DNA of 37,743 nt, taken from Azolla pinnata (Eukaryota; Streptophyta; Polypodiopsida; Salviniales; Salviniaceae). The position numbers were made by a program, and so were the translations under genes. The DNA lies in the NCBI GenBank assembly GCA_037176905.1, contig JBBBWG010000471.1, forward strand, positions 1 through 37,743. Direction: 5' to 3'. Position 1 is the first letter of the stretch. Every line of letters begins with the position of its first letter. The notes beneath the pieces were generated by a model. It saw only the letters and a program-made list of their open reading frames with translations, was not told the origin of the DNA and did no database searches. Below, piece after piece: positions 21,572-37,743 of this stretch.

Positions 21572-24500
21572 ATGGTGGTGGCCTTGCTCGAGCTTCAATC
21601 ATCGCCATCGCTCTTCAGAAGAAGAAGGAAGGGAAGGACCCATCTCTTCCTTCTTCCCCCTCCTTCCTCTCGCTGCTGTTTCATCTCGGCCAAAGATCCT
21701 CCCGCTACATCAACTCGAGCTTTCCATGGCTTCTTCTCTGCCCCTCCGTCCCCCTACCTCTTCCCACCTCCCCAAAGCCTGATTCGCAAAGGGAAACCCC
21801 TGCTGCCTGTACCCAAGAGGAGCATTCCCACACTGGAAACCCTAATCCCTGCCATCAGAGCTGTCGAGAGAGACAGGGACTTATCATTCACTGAAGAAGT
21901 CATGCTTCTCAACGGTGACCTTATTGGTAAGGACGACGACGCTGGTGGTGGCTATGGAGAAATTCGCTGTAGCAATTGTGGGGAAGAAGAACGCACGATA
22001 AACCCTAATGCTGATAAGATTCTTACCCTTCCCACACTTCTTACGCTCGGCCGGGTCGCTTCTATACCAATCCTGCTCTTGGGTAAAATTCTCCCTTTAC
22101 CGTCATAACCGGACTATAGATAATGCGCTTCTTCTGTAGTTCCTTTGGTAGGCGCTTATATTCTTTCTTTCTTCTTCTTTGTTCAGAGCTCTTTGTGCTA
22201 TGTAAAGTACTGCTCTTTAATGAATTGTCTTAACTGCTTCTGTATTTCCTTATTGTCATTGTTTAGCTCTGAATGTTCAGATCGATCATGTGATGTGACC
22301 TTACAATCTACAATTATCTGTCTTTTTGGGCCATGTAGCATGATTCCACTGGGCTGCTTTATCCGGATTAAAATGAACATAATGTCTGCATATGATATGC
22401 CATCGTTGACGGTGTGAAGAATAACTAGTGATGTTTATGTAGAGTGTGTAGAGTGGAAGTGTAAATTGTTGTGTCTTCTTAGAGGCTTGGTTCATAGTAC
22501 ACCATGCCATCACCATTGATGATTTGAAGCAGATGGATTAATCAAACCACAGATTGTTTTCTTTTGGACAATTACAAGTATCCCCAGAGCTGTAAAGTGG
22601 AGATTTTGCATTCTTTTTCAAAATGACTATACTTCCATTCCCATAGTCTAGCTGAAAAATGACAAGTAGTTCAAGCGAAGATATAAGAGTAGCTAGATGT
22701 TTTACTGATTTTCGACTTCACTGAGAAACCTATAAATAAGTATGGCCATGACACAGCTATGTTTTTTCCAATGATTACAATCAGGTACTTAAGTCCGTAT
22801 TTTTGTTAACTCAAGGTGAATGAATTCATCTCCTACACTATATGTCTATGTTGTACTGGAAAATCGTCAAGTAAATTAAGTGGAGAGAAGAGTGGTTAGA
22901 TCTTTCCTGCAGGTGTGTAAACGTTTTATTGACAACTTTCAAATCCATTGGTGGTTTGAAGGAAAAGTATTTGATTAAGTGAGAATCATTCCCCATTCCC
23001 CACCAGCAACTGAGTGACAGTAGTTTTCCCCATAGGTTCTATGAAATTGTATTGTTCAATCAGTAAAATCCTTCCTGAATCGTAGTTGATAGTTAAAAAA
23101 AATGGTTTTCAGATGTCATGAATTATCTGCGTGACGCAGTTGCTGTTGATTGAGAAAGCTTGAATTCACTGGGCTGTCCTTCTCAGAAGGAAGTAAACAG
23201 TGGAAACCAAAACTCACTCACAACGAATAATCTTGCCAAATCCATGCATCATGTAATTTATTGAATGAAAATTCGTCGAGTACAGATGTATTTGTCTCCA
23301 ATCGGCTAAATATTTGCTCTTTTATGTTTTGTTTTGATGATTAACTCAGGCTTTTGAATTGTCAGTGTTCTACTCAACGGAGTGGTGGGCTGCAGCTGCT
23401 GTAACTTGTATATTTGTGTTTGCTGCTGTCACAGATTGGCTAGATGGGTTTCTTGCCAGGAAGGTTTGCTTGCAACTAATATTTTGTTTTGTGTTTTAGG
23501 GTTTTCTTGTTACCTAAAAATGTGAGTCAACACTATAAATACTATGCATGCAGCAATAAATCATTTCAATGTCTATGGACACACAGATGGGTTCTAACTC
23601 TGCTTTTGGAGCATTTCTGGACCCGGTTGCAGACAAGGTAGCCTAACAAACTTGAATTTATTAAGTTGAATCATATATAAGATGCAGCATTTGTTCCTGG
23701 TTACCAGTTCTGTAACTAAGATAGTGTTTTGCAAAATTATAGGCATCATTAGTGTTCAAATTGGGATCATTATGCAAGTCCACCATGCACTTCTTGAGAT
23801 GGCTGTGTTCCGTGCCAACTTTTCTTTTCTTTTTCGTTTATGCTATTTTTAATCGACATCATTTCTTTGCAAGTTCAGTATTTCAGACTTGGAAGCGATG
23901 ACTGCAATAGAAACGAAATCCCTGAGACATGAATTGACATCACCGCCATCAAAACTGATCCAGGGCTGCAGACTCATCCTCTTTTGATGTCTTATTTACA
24001 AATGTCACTTCGAATTTATCAACAGCCTTCCTTGTAATGTTTTTAGGGCAATTTTAGCCCTGCTGTTTCTTTTATTTGTTTTGCTGAATGAGCTTCAATA
24101 TTCACCTTATTTTCACTGCTATATTACTAGAATCATCAAGGTTGGAAGTGCATTTTTGAACACAGCTTAAGAAAGTTGGGTGAGAGTGAACCCATGAAAA
24201 GTAAGAGTGGAAAACCTCGTGAAGGTATGGAGCCTGACTGTCTGTAAGAACATAAGCACCACAACCTCAATTTATAGTTGATTGGCCCTCATGTTTGTAA
24301 AACCTCATTGAAGGAATGAATATTCCTCACTTAAAGAGAGTCGGGTTTTCACAATATGAATGACATCAAATCCATTGAATCATTGGATCCTTATTGTGTC
24401 TCATTGTCAAGCTTGGCCCATGATCCTATGATGTTTTGGCTTTTAATCTCTCTATTTTTTGTGATTCCCATGATTGTTTCAACTTGTCACTTCAATGTTT

Positions 24501-26174
24501 GCATATTGGCATGGTTATGATATTTCATAATATGGCCTGAATGTAATCAACCTCGCCAGTATATGCTTGACAGTATACCATGTCGTAAAATAGTCCTGAA
24601 AGGAATGGCCTTTATTCAATTTTCTCATTATCTTAAATAGAGATTGTGCTTATGAATGGAACTTTTTCAGTTTTGAGAATGGTACTAGTACAGAATGTTG
24701 CACCTATTGCTCTAGAGAACTATATGTTCAATAACAGTTGTGATTTTCATTGAATTATGTTTCATATGGTCATTTTGGTTCCAAAGTTCCCTCCTTATTC
24801 TGGAAGCATGTGAAAAACTTTGAGGAAAGTGATCAGTTATTCTTGAGGGAAGGTATCCGAGGGTATCTTTAGAGTCATAGATAGCTCAGACTTTAAAAAG
24901 ATATATGTGCAAGACTTTTGAAGTGCTTTGTTTTTTATTTGGTGATGGAAGGGAATTTGACTATGGATGACTTAACTCTTTGCAGTTAATGGTGGCAACT
25001 ACCTTGGTTCTCTTATGTACGAAGCCACTTCATGTAACATGGGCAGGGGCACTTCCATGGTTGATTCCAGTGCCATCAACAGCAATCATTGGGCGAGAGG
25101 TAGGGGCACTTCTATTGAATGGCAAAATAGAGAGAAATTAGCCAACATAGAGTTTCCAGAATTGACCAGGATACCCTTATGTTTCGGCAACTTGTGTTAC
25201 AAAAGGGGTTTCTTGGTGAAACTGGAAATCTTGGGGAGGGGTAGTTTGGCATGTTGTTGGGGATTTTGTGCTTAACCATTATATCTGACCATTTTTGGTA
25301 TTGGCTACGTCTTGATTGGTTGGTGCATGGATTGAGTGAGACTGATTAATTCCTCTTTCAGATAACAATGTCTGCTGTCCGCGAATGGGCGGCAAGCCAA
25401 GGCGGAGAGTTGAAAGATGTAAGCTAGCACTGTAAACTTGTTGTAATTTGTTGTTAAGAAGAAAATAAGTCGTTATTTCCCTCAAAACGCCTCTCGAACT
25501 GAAGAACTTAGAGGGATTTTGGAGCATAATGTTGAACTTAGGGGTGTTTTACCCCTATCAAAATTTCAAAACTTTTCCATATTTGGATGCCGAGAAGGTG
25601 GTTGATGCTAGTAGTGGTTATGCTCTTATAGTTCATATTAAAAAACCTTGGGTCTACTGTTCAAGTTCCATCCTGACCATGAGTTGTATGAACTGTGACA
25701 ATTTGAAACCCCCACGAAAGTCATAACTCATATTGTATCTCTAATTTTCTGTCTATATCCATGCAGGCTGTTGCTGTGAATAATCTTGGAAAATGGAAAA
25801 CTGCCTCTCAACTGGTTGCCATCACAACTCTTCTTGCTACCAGGTCTTTAGGCAGGTAAACTAGAGATTTACAGATATATGCATAACATACACATATATA
25901 CTATTTGGATGAGAAAAATATGTTTGCTTTTTCATATTTAGACGGACAAACTCTTTACTACTGTGCATATGCCTTATCTAACTGTTTTAAGATGAGATTA
26001 CTGAAAAGCCTTTCCCATTTCTGTGGCCAATTTCTTCATTTGCTTCACAGTGAAACTGGAATTGCATATTTGCTTGTTGGAGTGGGCGTTACATTGCTTT
26101 ATGTGTCAGCTGGATTGGCACTCTGGTCCTTGGCGGTGTATATGAAAGCCATTTGGGGAACCTTGCTCAAGTGA
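21572..26174 (+). CDS. PGPS1: Phosphatidylglycerophosphate synthase (CDP-alcohol phosphotransferase), 347 aa
   Basis: Exons are 21572-22082, 23366-23463, 23587-23637, 24986-25099, 25362-25418, 25767-25855 and 26051-26174; all phases close. The catalytic signature D-x2-DG-x2-AR-x8-G-x3-D-x3-D is complete at Asp194, Asp197, Gly198, Ala201, Arg202, Gly211, Asp215 and Asp219, split across exons 2 and 3. Downstream are STAIIGREITMSAVREWAA and NNLGKWKTASQ, characteristic of plant PGP synthases. The enzyme makes PGP and CMP from CDP-diacylglycerol and glycerol-3-phosphate, the committed step to phosphatidylglycerol needed in thylakoids and to cardiolipin in mitochondria. The first ~90 residues are Ser/Arg/Pro-rich and fit an organellar transit peptide; plastid, mitochondrion or both cannot be decided. 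Exon 2 uses the second of two nearby acceptors. It is longer than the Arabidopsis protein, mainly at the N-terminus. Confidence 0.93.
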
Positions 26175-26960
26175 AAACCCCTTCATTTGAAGAATTTTTG
26201 TTATTTGATTTTTATCCCCCCTGAAAGGCCGACTGTCATCCGTAAGTCTGAGCTGGATGCATTCAAAGGAAATTTGTCTGAAAGTTGTAAAGAATGAGTA
26301 CAGGTGGAACCATAATACCTTGTCGCTGTTGCTTTGCACATCAGAGAACAATCTCAACCGCTTGAACTATATATAGTATGCTACAGGGTTAGACACCATA
26401 CAAGAGTGAAGGAGAAGCTCAGGATGATTCAAGATGAATTACGAAAGAGAAAAGCATATTAACTTCGATTCAATGGCTTCGCCGTTGAATCGTTTTGAAA
26501 CATCCAATGTCTTGCCAATTATGCTCTCATTTTTTGGTCATATGTTGCTCTCTTGGATTGTGTTGAATCCATGGGTTTTGAAGCTCTTATTGAGAGTTCT
26601 GAGTCACAAATATATCTTACAACCTCCATGATGGTGGTGAAACCCTTAATTCTAGAGATTAAATAGTATTCGGTCTTCTTTGCCCTCTAATATATTTTTG
26701 TGCATTTGAATATGATTCTTTCTTATGCCATTCAATTACAGCTTCTGAGATCCTTGAGTAGCAAGGCCTCTAGATGGGGTATTATGCTTGAATGCAATCA
26801 CTTGTTCACATTTTGGGCATCTTATGATTAAAAATAGGTGCAGAGAATCAGAAGCCATGATCCAGTTGCTCTAGAGATGAATGGAATGGAGGAGAATTAG
26901 ATGCATGCATGTGAAAGGGCCATTTGATGCTTGTAACTTGGTAATGTTTCCAATCCAATG
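26175..26960. other. PGP synthase 3' UTR and intergenic DNA
   Basis: AT-rich unique sequence. No exon, repeat array or RNA gene was recognised. Confidence 0.6.
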
Positions 26961-27066
26961 ACATCTTCATGGATGTTTACATACATGCATTGATTCATTC
27001 ATCCACACATGCATACATACATAAACTCATTCATTCATGCATACATACATACATACATACATACAT
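26961..27066. repeat. TACA/TTCA tetranucleotide repeats
   Basis: Runs of ATTC and ACAT tetranucleotides, ending in about seven consecutive CATA units before 27066. Confidence 0.9.
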
Positions 27067-27300
27067 ATGTGTGAAGACTATTTGGATAGAATGGTCTCCG
27101 GCATCGAGAATGGTGGGCACCATGATGCTCTTCAGAAAACCAAGAAGAAAATATTGTCTTCCTTGGAAAAGTTCGCGCTCGCTTTAGAGGGAAACATCGT
27201 GTTCCGATGCGACACGTACATACCACGGATGATGAATGTGCATGTAGCTGAAGCAGAAGAAGAAGCCAAGAAGAAGAATCAGACGGGAAGGAAATCATGA
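27067..27300 (+). CDS. Hypothetical 77-residue charged ORF or gene remnant
   Basis: An ATG at 27067 opens a frame (MCEDYLDRMVSGIENGG...) to the stop at 27298-27300. The middle looks like an amphipathic helix (LQKTKKKILSSLEKFALALE) followed by CDTYIPRMM and an acidic then basic tail rich in AEAEEEAKKK. The composition is more protein-like than the surrounding chance frames, and the frame begins right after a microsatellite. I do not recognise a family. It could be a small gene, the last exon of an unseen gene, or a remnant in the PGP synthase downstream region. Confidence 0.25.
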   Translation: MCEDYLDRMVSGIENGGHHDALQKTKKKILSSLEKFALALEGNIVFRCDTYIPRMMNVHVAEAEEEAKKKNQTGRKS

Positions 27301-28403
27301 TCGGATTCTGAGAGATCGTTAACGCGTGCATCTACAAAGGAGCAACATTTATGTTTTTTTTCAGAATTTTTGTCTAGACTTGTTCAATCTTGTCTAGTGT
27401 TGTCGATTTTGCATTATGGGCTGCATTCGTGAAGCGCGACCTCTCGCAGTACAAACACATGGAAGCACGTATGAGCAGATAAGATTTACCATCGTCCCCG
27501 ATCCATTATGCTCGTGTGTAACCTCAATCTGACAGAGCGGATTGCATCCGCTCGGAGCAGGAAACTCCAGTAACCGATCCCGAAATGCAGAAGAGAAGAA
27601 GCGGGATTGTACAATACAGGTTGCTAGACTCCATCGAACCCCCTTGTTATGGTGGTTCCAAGAGCTCGATCCCCCTTTTGGAGCACTACGATTTAGTTGC
27701 GATTGATCGTGTATAAGTTTCCGAAGAGGTTAGATCAATGGGCAAGGAGATAGATGGTTAGGTTGAGGAGACCAACGATAATTAAGGAAAGTGATTAGTA
27801 GTGGGTGTTGCTGATGAAATGAAGAGCTGATTATGAACGAGTGGAGGAGTTGGTCGAATTAAGGGCGAGCAGGCACTAATTAAGATCCGATTAAGGAGGT
27901 GATCGACTGCTAGTATATGATTCACGAAGCGATTGGCAGTCACAGATCACTTGCGTCCACGACTGCTTAGCGTCCGCTGCGATGACTAATTAATGATCAG
28001 TAATTTAACGTACGATTAGTGAGCGATTCTTCATCGCTCGATTATCCAGGGCGAGTCGGGCCACGTCGTGCCGTCATTAGCCTCTTTATCACTAATTTTC
28101 CAACTAATCAATCCTTAATCACCTCCTTAATAATGAATCCCAGCTTATTACTAACTTCGTGCCGTCATTAGCCTCTTTATCACTAATTTCCCAACTAATC
28201 AATCCTTAATCACCTCAAAGATGAAAAATAAAAGCCAAAAGCTCGAAAACAAAAGGGAGCCGAAAATTGAAAATTTGGCATAAAAGAAAAACGATTCAAT
28301 TAATTTTAATCTAATATTCAATTCTGTAGTGGTTGAAATTTTCTCTACCAAATTCTGAGATCCAACACAGAGCGAAAGCGACATCAGAGCGGGGGACATA
28401 GAA
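27301..28403. other. Intergenic DNA rich in ATTAG/CTAAT motifs
   Basis: No coding sequence was recognised. From about 27760 the stretch carries many TTAATTA, ATTAG and GATTAAGG motifs, resembling in texture the 20985-21440 region, including an exact GATTAAGGAGGTG at 27889-27901. Confidence 0.55.
28068..28218 (-). repeat. Direct repeats with 91-base period (dispersed repeat copies, right)
   Basis: TCGTGCCGTCATTAGCCTC begins at about 28067 and again 91 bases later; ATTAGCCTCTTTA is at 28076-28088 and 28167-28179. Each copy runs on through CCAACTAATCAATCCTTAATCACCTC. Read on the minus strand they match the copy at 20983-21036. Confidence 0.85.
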
Positions 28404-28441
28404 CCCTAACCCTAACCCTAACCCTAACCCTAACCCTAACC
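28404..28441. repeat. Perfect (CCCTAA)6 telomere-like hexamer array
   Basis: Six uninterrupted CCCTAA units plus a partial one, TTAGGG on the minus strand. The unit is six bases, not the seven of the usual plant telomere CCCTAAA. It lies about 1.1 kb before the NDR kinase ATG. Confidence 0.97.
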
Positions 28442-29578
28442 TTCTACAGCAACGTCCATTCCCGGTGTCAACATTCGGTGCATGTTTTTCCTTTCCCTTC
28501 CCCCGTCTGCATCGTCTTTGTCATCTCCTCCTATTAAATGGTTTGTATCATTGTTTGTTCTCCGATAGTAATTTAGGGCCTGTTCATCTGAAACTCCCCA
28601 AGACACATTTTCATCTGTTTCTATTCGGATTTCTCAATTGCAGATTGTGCCGATGATGAAGGCATAGCTTTCCTATCCCGAGAAAGGATTTGTGAGCTCC
28701 AAGGAATGGTATGGATCTTACCATATGATTCTCATCCGATTAAGTAGGGTGTTGCATCCGAGAATTCCCACAGATATTCTGTTTCTCCTTGCAATCTTTA
28801 ATGCGTTGTGGTTTTGATGATAAAAATCTGTTCTTCATAGGCATTTTTTCATGTGTTGTGTTTTTAATGATAGAAATCTGTTCTTCATAGTATAGGCGGA
28901 GGAAAATATACACCGTATCTATATGTATGGATGTATCAGTATTTTCTTTGAAGAAAATATATATACGAACATTGTCTATTTAGACCTATACCTATACCTA
29001 TATGTATGTATGCATTTATATATGTATGTGTGTGCTTTCTTTGGTTAATCCACGATGGTCAAAATCTGAGCAGCCTCAAGAATTCTGATGATTTTTCTCA
29101 GATTTCTCGTGGTTCCGCAAAGTGTGCTGTAACGAAGTCTTGTTGGAATGAAAACTTGTGGCCTGATAACTACTAAAAGAAATATTTTGCAAGCTGAAAT
29201 TCTGTCTGATTGCTTTAGGGGAAAACCTGGCGTTTTTTCGTATTCCAGTGTCTAATGTTTTTTATGAGAATCATAAGAACATCAAGTTTACGAGGGAGAA
29301 CCACTTTCCAATATATTTAGATTGAATTGAAGTACCAGGGACAGATTGGGATGGTTAATAGTGATGGTAAACATCATCGTTTGCAACCAAAGTCTTCACA
29401 TACATATATCTTCTTTGCCTCACATCGTTTTGGTGATGGACAATGATGTGCCTTGTTTCTAGGGGTTCGGCAAGAAAGAGAGGATTGCACCGTCCTGAGA
29501 GATTTCTCGATCAGGTTAAGCTCCATAGGGCGAGAGAAGTAGTGAGACCAATATTTTTGGTAAAGGGGAATCACAACA
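28442..29578 (+). promoter_or_regulatory. 5' flank or 5' UTR of the NDR kinase gene
   Basis: Non-coding. Splice-like signals suggest a spliced leader: a possible small exon at 28644-28708 (acceptor TCAATTGCAG, donor AATG/GTATGG), and a final leader exon starting near 29461 after TTGTTTCTAG and running into the ATG at 29579. An imperfect duplication of GAT(A)AAAATCTGTTCTTCATAG lies at about 28820-28890, and TATATGTATG-type repeats lie at 28915-29035. Confidence 0.4.
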
Positions 29579-35548
<5,970 letters not shown>

Positions 35549-36700
35549 TTACCGGCGGTGTGACAAAATGCTGTAAAGGAAAGTCTATAGTGCAAGCAAG
35601 GCAAGAAGTTGCATGCACGCACACCGTGATTGATTTTGTAAATGACGGACGGGGTGATGATGATATTTAGAGGAGATATACACCTACCTACCTACCTGCC
35701 TGCGAGGGCATGAAAGACTACATACATACATATATATACAAGGTGCCTGCCTGCCTGCCTGCCCCTTTTTCAAGACTTATTATATGAAGAAGGATTGATT
35801 TGCCTGTAAACAATTTTGATGAATTTTATTCACTTGGGACGACATCTTCCTGACAAATGAATGGGTCTTTCATGCCTTTCTTTTAAGGCCGTCGGTTGAA
35901 CTGGTATCTTGCAATCCACAAACTAACTGCTGGTGGTAGTTAATTAATTGTCTGGTTGGTATGCATTCATCATCACTCTCAATGATCTATGCTGTCTGTA
36001 AACTTTGGAATCCGTTTTGGGATTGGCAGAAAATGAACGTCTCTTAGTCACACCAATTCCAGCCAGGGTAATTAATGAGTTCATTCATTCATTCATTCAT
36101 TCATTGAGAATAATAACAATGGAAGCTATGACGCAGTCAGTAGAGAGTCTCTGTCTGTTTTCTTCTAGGAAAAGCTCAAAGAAGAGAGGGAAATGGGAGT
36201 AGGGAGGGAGTACTTTGAAGCAAGCAAGCACCGAAAGGAGCAGAACAGAACCAGCAAAGAAGAGCCTCCTCTCCTCCTGGATTGAACGAAAATGTAAAGA
36301 AGGAAAGAAAGATAGAGGGCTGTAAAGCTGTAGAAGCAAGAAAGAATTGTGGCTTGAATTTTGGTACAGACAGACTTCGATCTGTCTGTGGTTGGCACCA
36401 TGGCGACTAGTAGTAGTAGCAGCAGCAGCATGGAGATGATGATTTTGGGAGGTTTTCATAGCCCTTGTTTGTTTCTCCTGCATGCAAGCAAGAGGTTGTT
36501 GTGCAGCAGGCCATGGATCGATATATATCGATATATATATATCGATCGATCGATCGATCGTGCGTGATACAACCAAGCAACACAGGTCATCAGGTCCTTC
36601 CTGACGACAGTTAGTGTTCCTGTCATCAGACAATGTAGGTAGGTGGGCAAGCAAGCAAGCATGCATGGATAACTAAGCAGGTGGGGTCGTTCGTTGCCAT
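35549..36700. other. NDR 3' UTR and intergenic DNA with short tandem repeats
   Basis: No exon was recognised. Repeats include ACCT/GCCT tetranucleotides (about 35684-35703 and 35745-35763), (ATTC)n at about 36079-36104, AGTAGCAGC triplets at 36409-36430, and TATATCGATCGATCGATCG at about 36519-36560. Confidence 0.7.
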
Positions 36701-37230
36701 TGTTAGAGTAGATGATGAAGATGGAGAAGGAAGGTGATGATGCAGAATCTGATGATGGTGAAGAAGAAGAAGAAGGAAGAAGGAAGAAGAAGGTGATGGA
36801 TGATGCAGAATCTGATGATGATGAAGAAGAAGAAGAAGGAAGAAGGAAGAAGGAAGAAGGAAGAAGAAGGTGATGGATGATGCAGAATCTGATGATGATG
36901 AAGAAGAAGAAGGAAGAAGGAAGAAGGAAGAAGGAAGAAGAAGGTGATGGATGATGCAGACAGAATCTGATGATGGTGAAGAAGAGGAAGAAGAAGAAGA
37001 AGGATGAAGAAGAAGAAGGATGAAGGAAGAAGGAAGAAGAAGGACCTGATGATGCAGACAGAATCTGATGATGGTGAAGAAGAAGAAGGTGATTCAGAAG
37101 ATGAAGAAGGAAGGAGGAGGAAGAAGAAGGTGATGATGCAGATGATGATGGTGAGGAAGAAGAAGGTGAAGAAGAAGGAAGATCTAAGTGATGGCGGTGA
37201 AGAAGGAAGGAAGGAAGGAAGCTAGGTAGG
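36701..37230. repeat. GAAGAA/GATGATG-rich minisatellite
   Basis: Blocks of GAAGAAGGAAGAAGG alternate with TGATGCAGAATCTGATGATG. The TGCAG(AC)A core occurs at 36741, 36804, 36881, 36955 and 37053, so periods vary from 63 to 98. The array lies just downstream of the SDR gene's stop codon, on its 3' side. Confidence 0.85.
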
Positions 37231-37311
37231 TGAAGATTCAGCAAGCAGAAGCGGATACTAAACCAACGAACTAGGGTTTAGGGAGAGGGAGAGAGAGAGA
37301 GAGTTTGAAGT

Positions 37312-37743
37312 CTAGAAGCAGAAGCGGCGGCAGGCGGTGAAGCCGCCGTCGAGGACGAGGCAGTGGCCGTTGACGAAGCGGCTCTCGTCGGAGGCGAGGA
37401 AGAGGGCGGCGTAGGCCACGTCCTCGGGCGTGAGGACGGCGGAGGAGGGGGCGGAGGAGTCATGAGCATGGCCATGGCCATCGCCATCGCCATCGCCTCG
37501 CCGCTGTTGCTCATGCTGCTGCTGCTGCTGCTGATGATGATGTTGCTGTTGCTGATGATGATGATGATGTTGGTCGTCGTCGTCGTCGTCGTCTTGTTCG
37601 TCGTCGTCTTGTTCGTCGTCGTCTTGTTCATGGTGGTCGTCGTGTTGCAGGTGCAGTTGCTGCTGCTGCTGCTGTGGGCGGCGGCGGCGGCGCGGAAGGA
37701 GCGGCAGCTGGAGCGGGACGTTGGCGGGGGCGTAGGCGAGGCG
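37312..37743 (-). CDS. Short-chain dehydrogenase/reductase, C-terminal part, with low-complexity insertion
   Basis: On the minus strand one frame is open from the window edge (37743) to the TAG at 37314-37312, 143 residues without a Met. The end, [34 protein letters not shown], is the classical SDR C-terminus seen in plant ABA2/xanthoxin-dehydrogenase-like and momilactone-synthase-like enzymes. The start, [16 protein letters not shown], resembles the preceding RVN..SP..VATPL strand and loop. Between them (about residues 18-102 of the fragment) lies an insertion of Arg, Gln, His and Asp runs ending in [13 protein letters not shown]. No convincing intron removes it. The Rossmann fold and catalytic Tyr-Lys motif would lie beyond the edge. 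Substrate unknown; NAD(P)-dependence is inferred from family. Confidence 0.75.
   Translation of the reverse strand, partial: RLAYAPANVPLQLPLLPRRRRRPQQQQQQLHLQHDDHHEQDDDEQDDDEQDDDDDDDQHHHHHQQQQHHHQQQQQQHEQQRRGDGDGDGHGHAHDSSAPSSAVLTPEDVAYAALFLASDESRFVNGHCLVLDGGFTACRRFCF

Noticed and set aside
36456-37244. Minus-strand Ser/His-rich frame of 262 codons
   Set aside because: Antisense of the GAAGAA/GATGATG array; it stops before and is out of register with the SDR coding frame.
37278-37631. Minus-strand Thr/Asn/Met-rich frame of 117 codons starting MNKTTT
   Set aside because: It overlaps the SDR C-terminus in another frame; only the SDR frame gives conserved sequence.

Overview
This is nuclear DNA from a land plant. 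The evidence is the set of plant-type genes (DUF620, TRM/DUF4378 and NDR kinase genes, a plastid-type PGP synthase, a Golgi mannosidase II), ordinary GT-AG introns of about 77 to 1350 bases, and interstitial TTTAGGG telomere-like DNA. The proteins look clearly diverged from the flowering-plant versions I know, and short simple repeats are abundant. A fern or another non-flowering lineage with a fairly compact genome is my best guess; this is inference and was not tested.

Layout, left to right. (1) 1-2693, + strand: the 3' part of a DUF620 gene, with its 5' exons beyond the left edge. Its upstream intron is low-complexity repeat and its last intron holds a minisatellite. (2) 2694-7187: intergenic, with a possible solo-LTR-like insertion flanked by a short direct repeat, about 470 bases of degenerate telomere-like repeat, and dense pyrimidine microsatellites before the next gene. 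(3) 7188-11518, +: a complete five-exon TRM-type (LONGIFOLIA-related) gene. (4) 12577-13541, +: a small secreted 12-cysteine protein, followed by a tandem array containing a 100-N assembly gap. (5) 14542-19489, -: a complete four-exon Golgi alpha-mannosidase II. (6) 21572-26174, +: a complete seven-exon PGP synthase, divergent from the mannosidase gene. (7) 29579-35548, +: a complete NDR kinase gene with twelve coding exons and a perfect CCCTAA array upstream. (8) 37312-37743, -: the C-terminal end of a short-chain dehydrogenase/reductase, open to the right edge and carrying a long His/Gln/Asp-rich insertion.

The genes are unrelated housekeeping and cell-biology genes with no shared pathway: N-glycan trimming, phosphatidylglycerol synthesis, cortical microtubule or cell-shape control, and AGC-kinase signalling. 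I found no transposase, reverse transcriptase, rRNA, tRNA or CRISPR. Exon models were built by hand from splice signals, reading phase and recalled family sequence. For the five genes complete in the window, the phases close at every junction.

The most unusual content is repeat biology. In-frame trinucleotide expansions lie inside conserved domains (poly-Ser in DUF620, His/Gln/Asp in the SDR). Two telomere-like arrays have different units (7-mer and 6-mer). Minisatellites of 26, 33, 65, 91, 94 and 187 bases lie in introns and flanks, and inverted copies of a short repeat bracket the PGP synthase gene. I did not find a convincing new multi-gene system.
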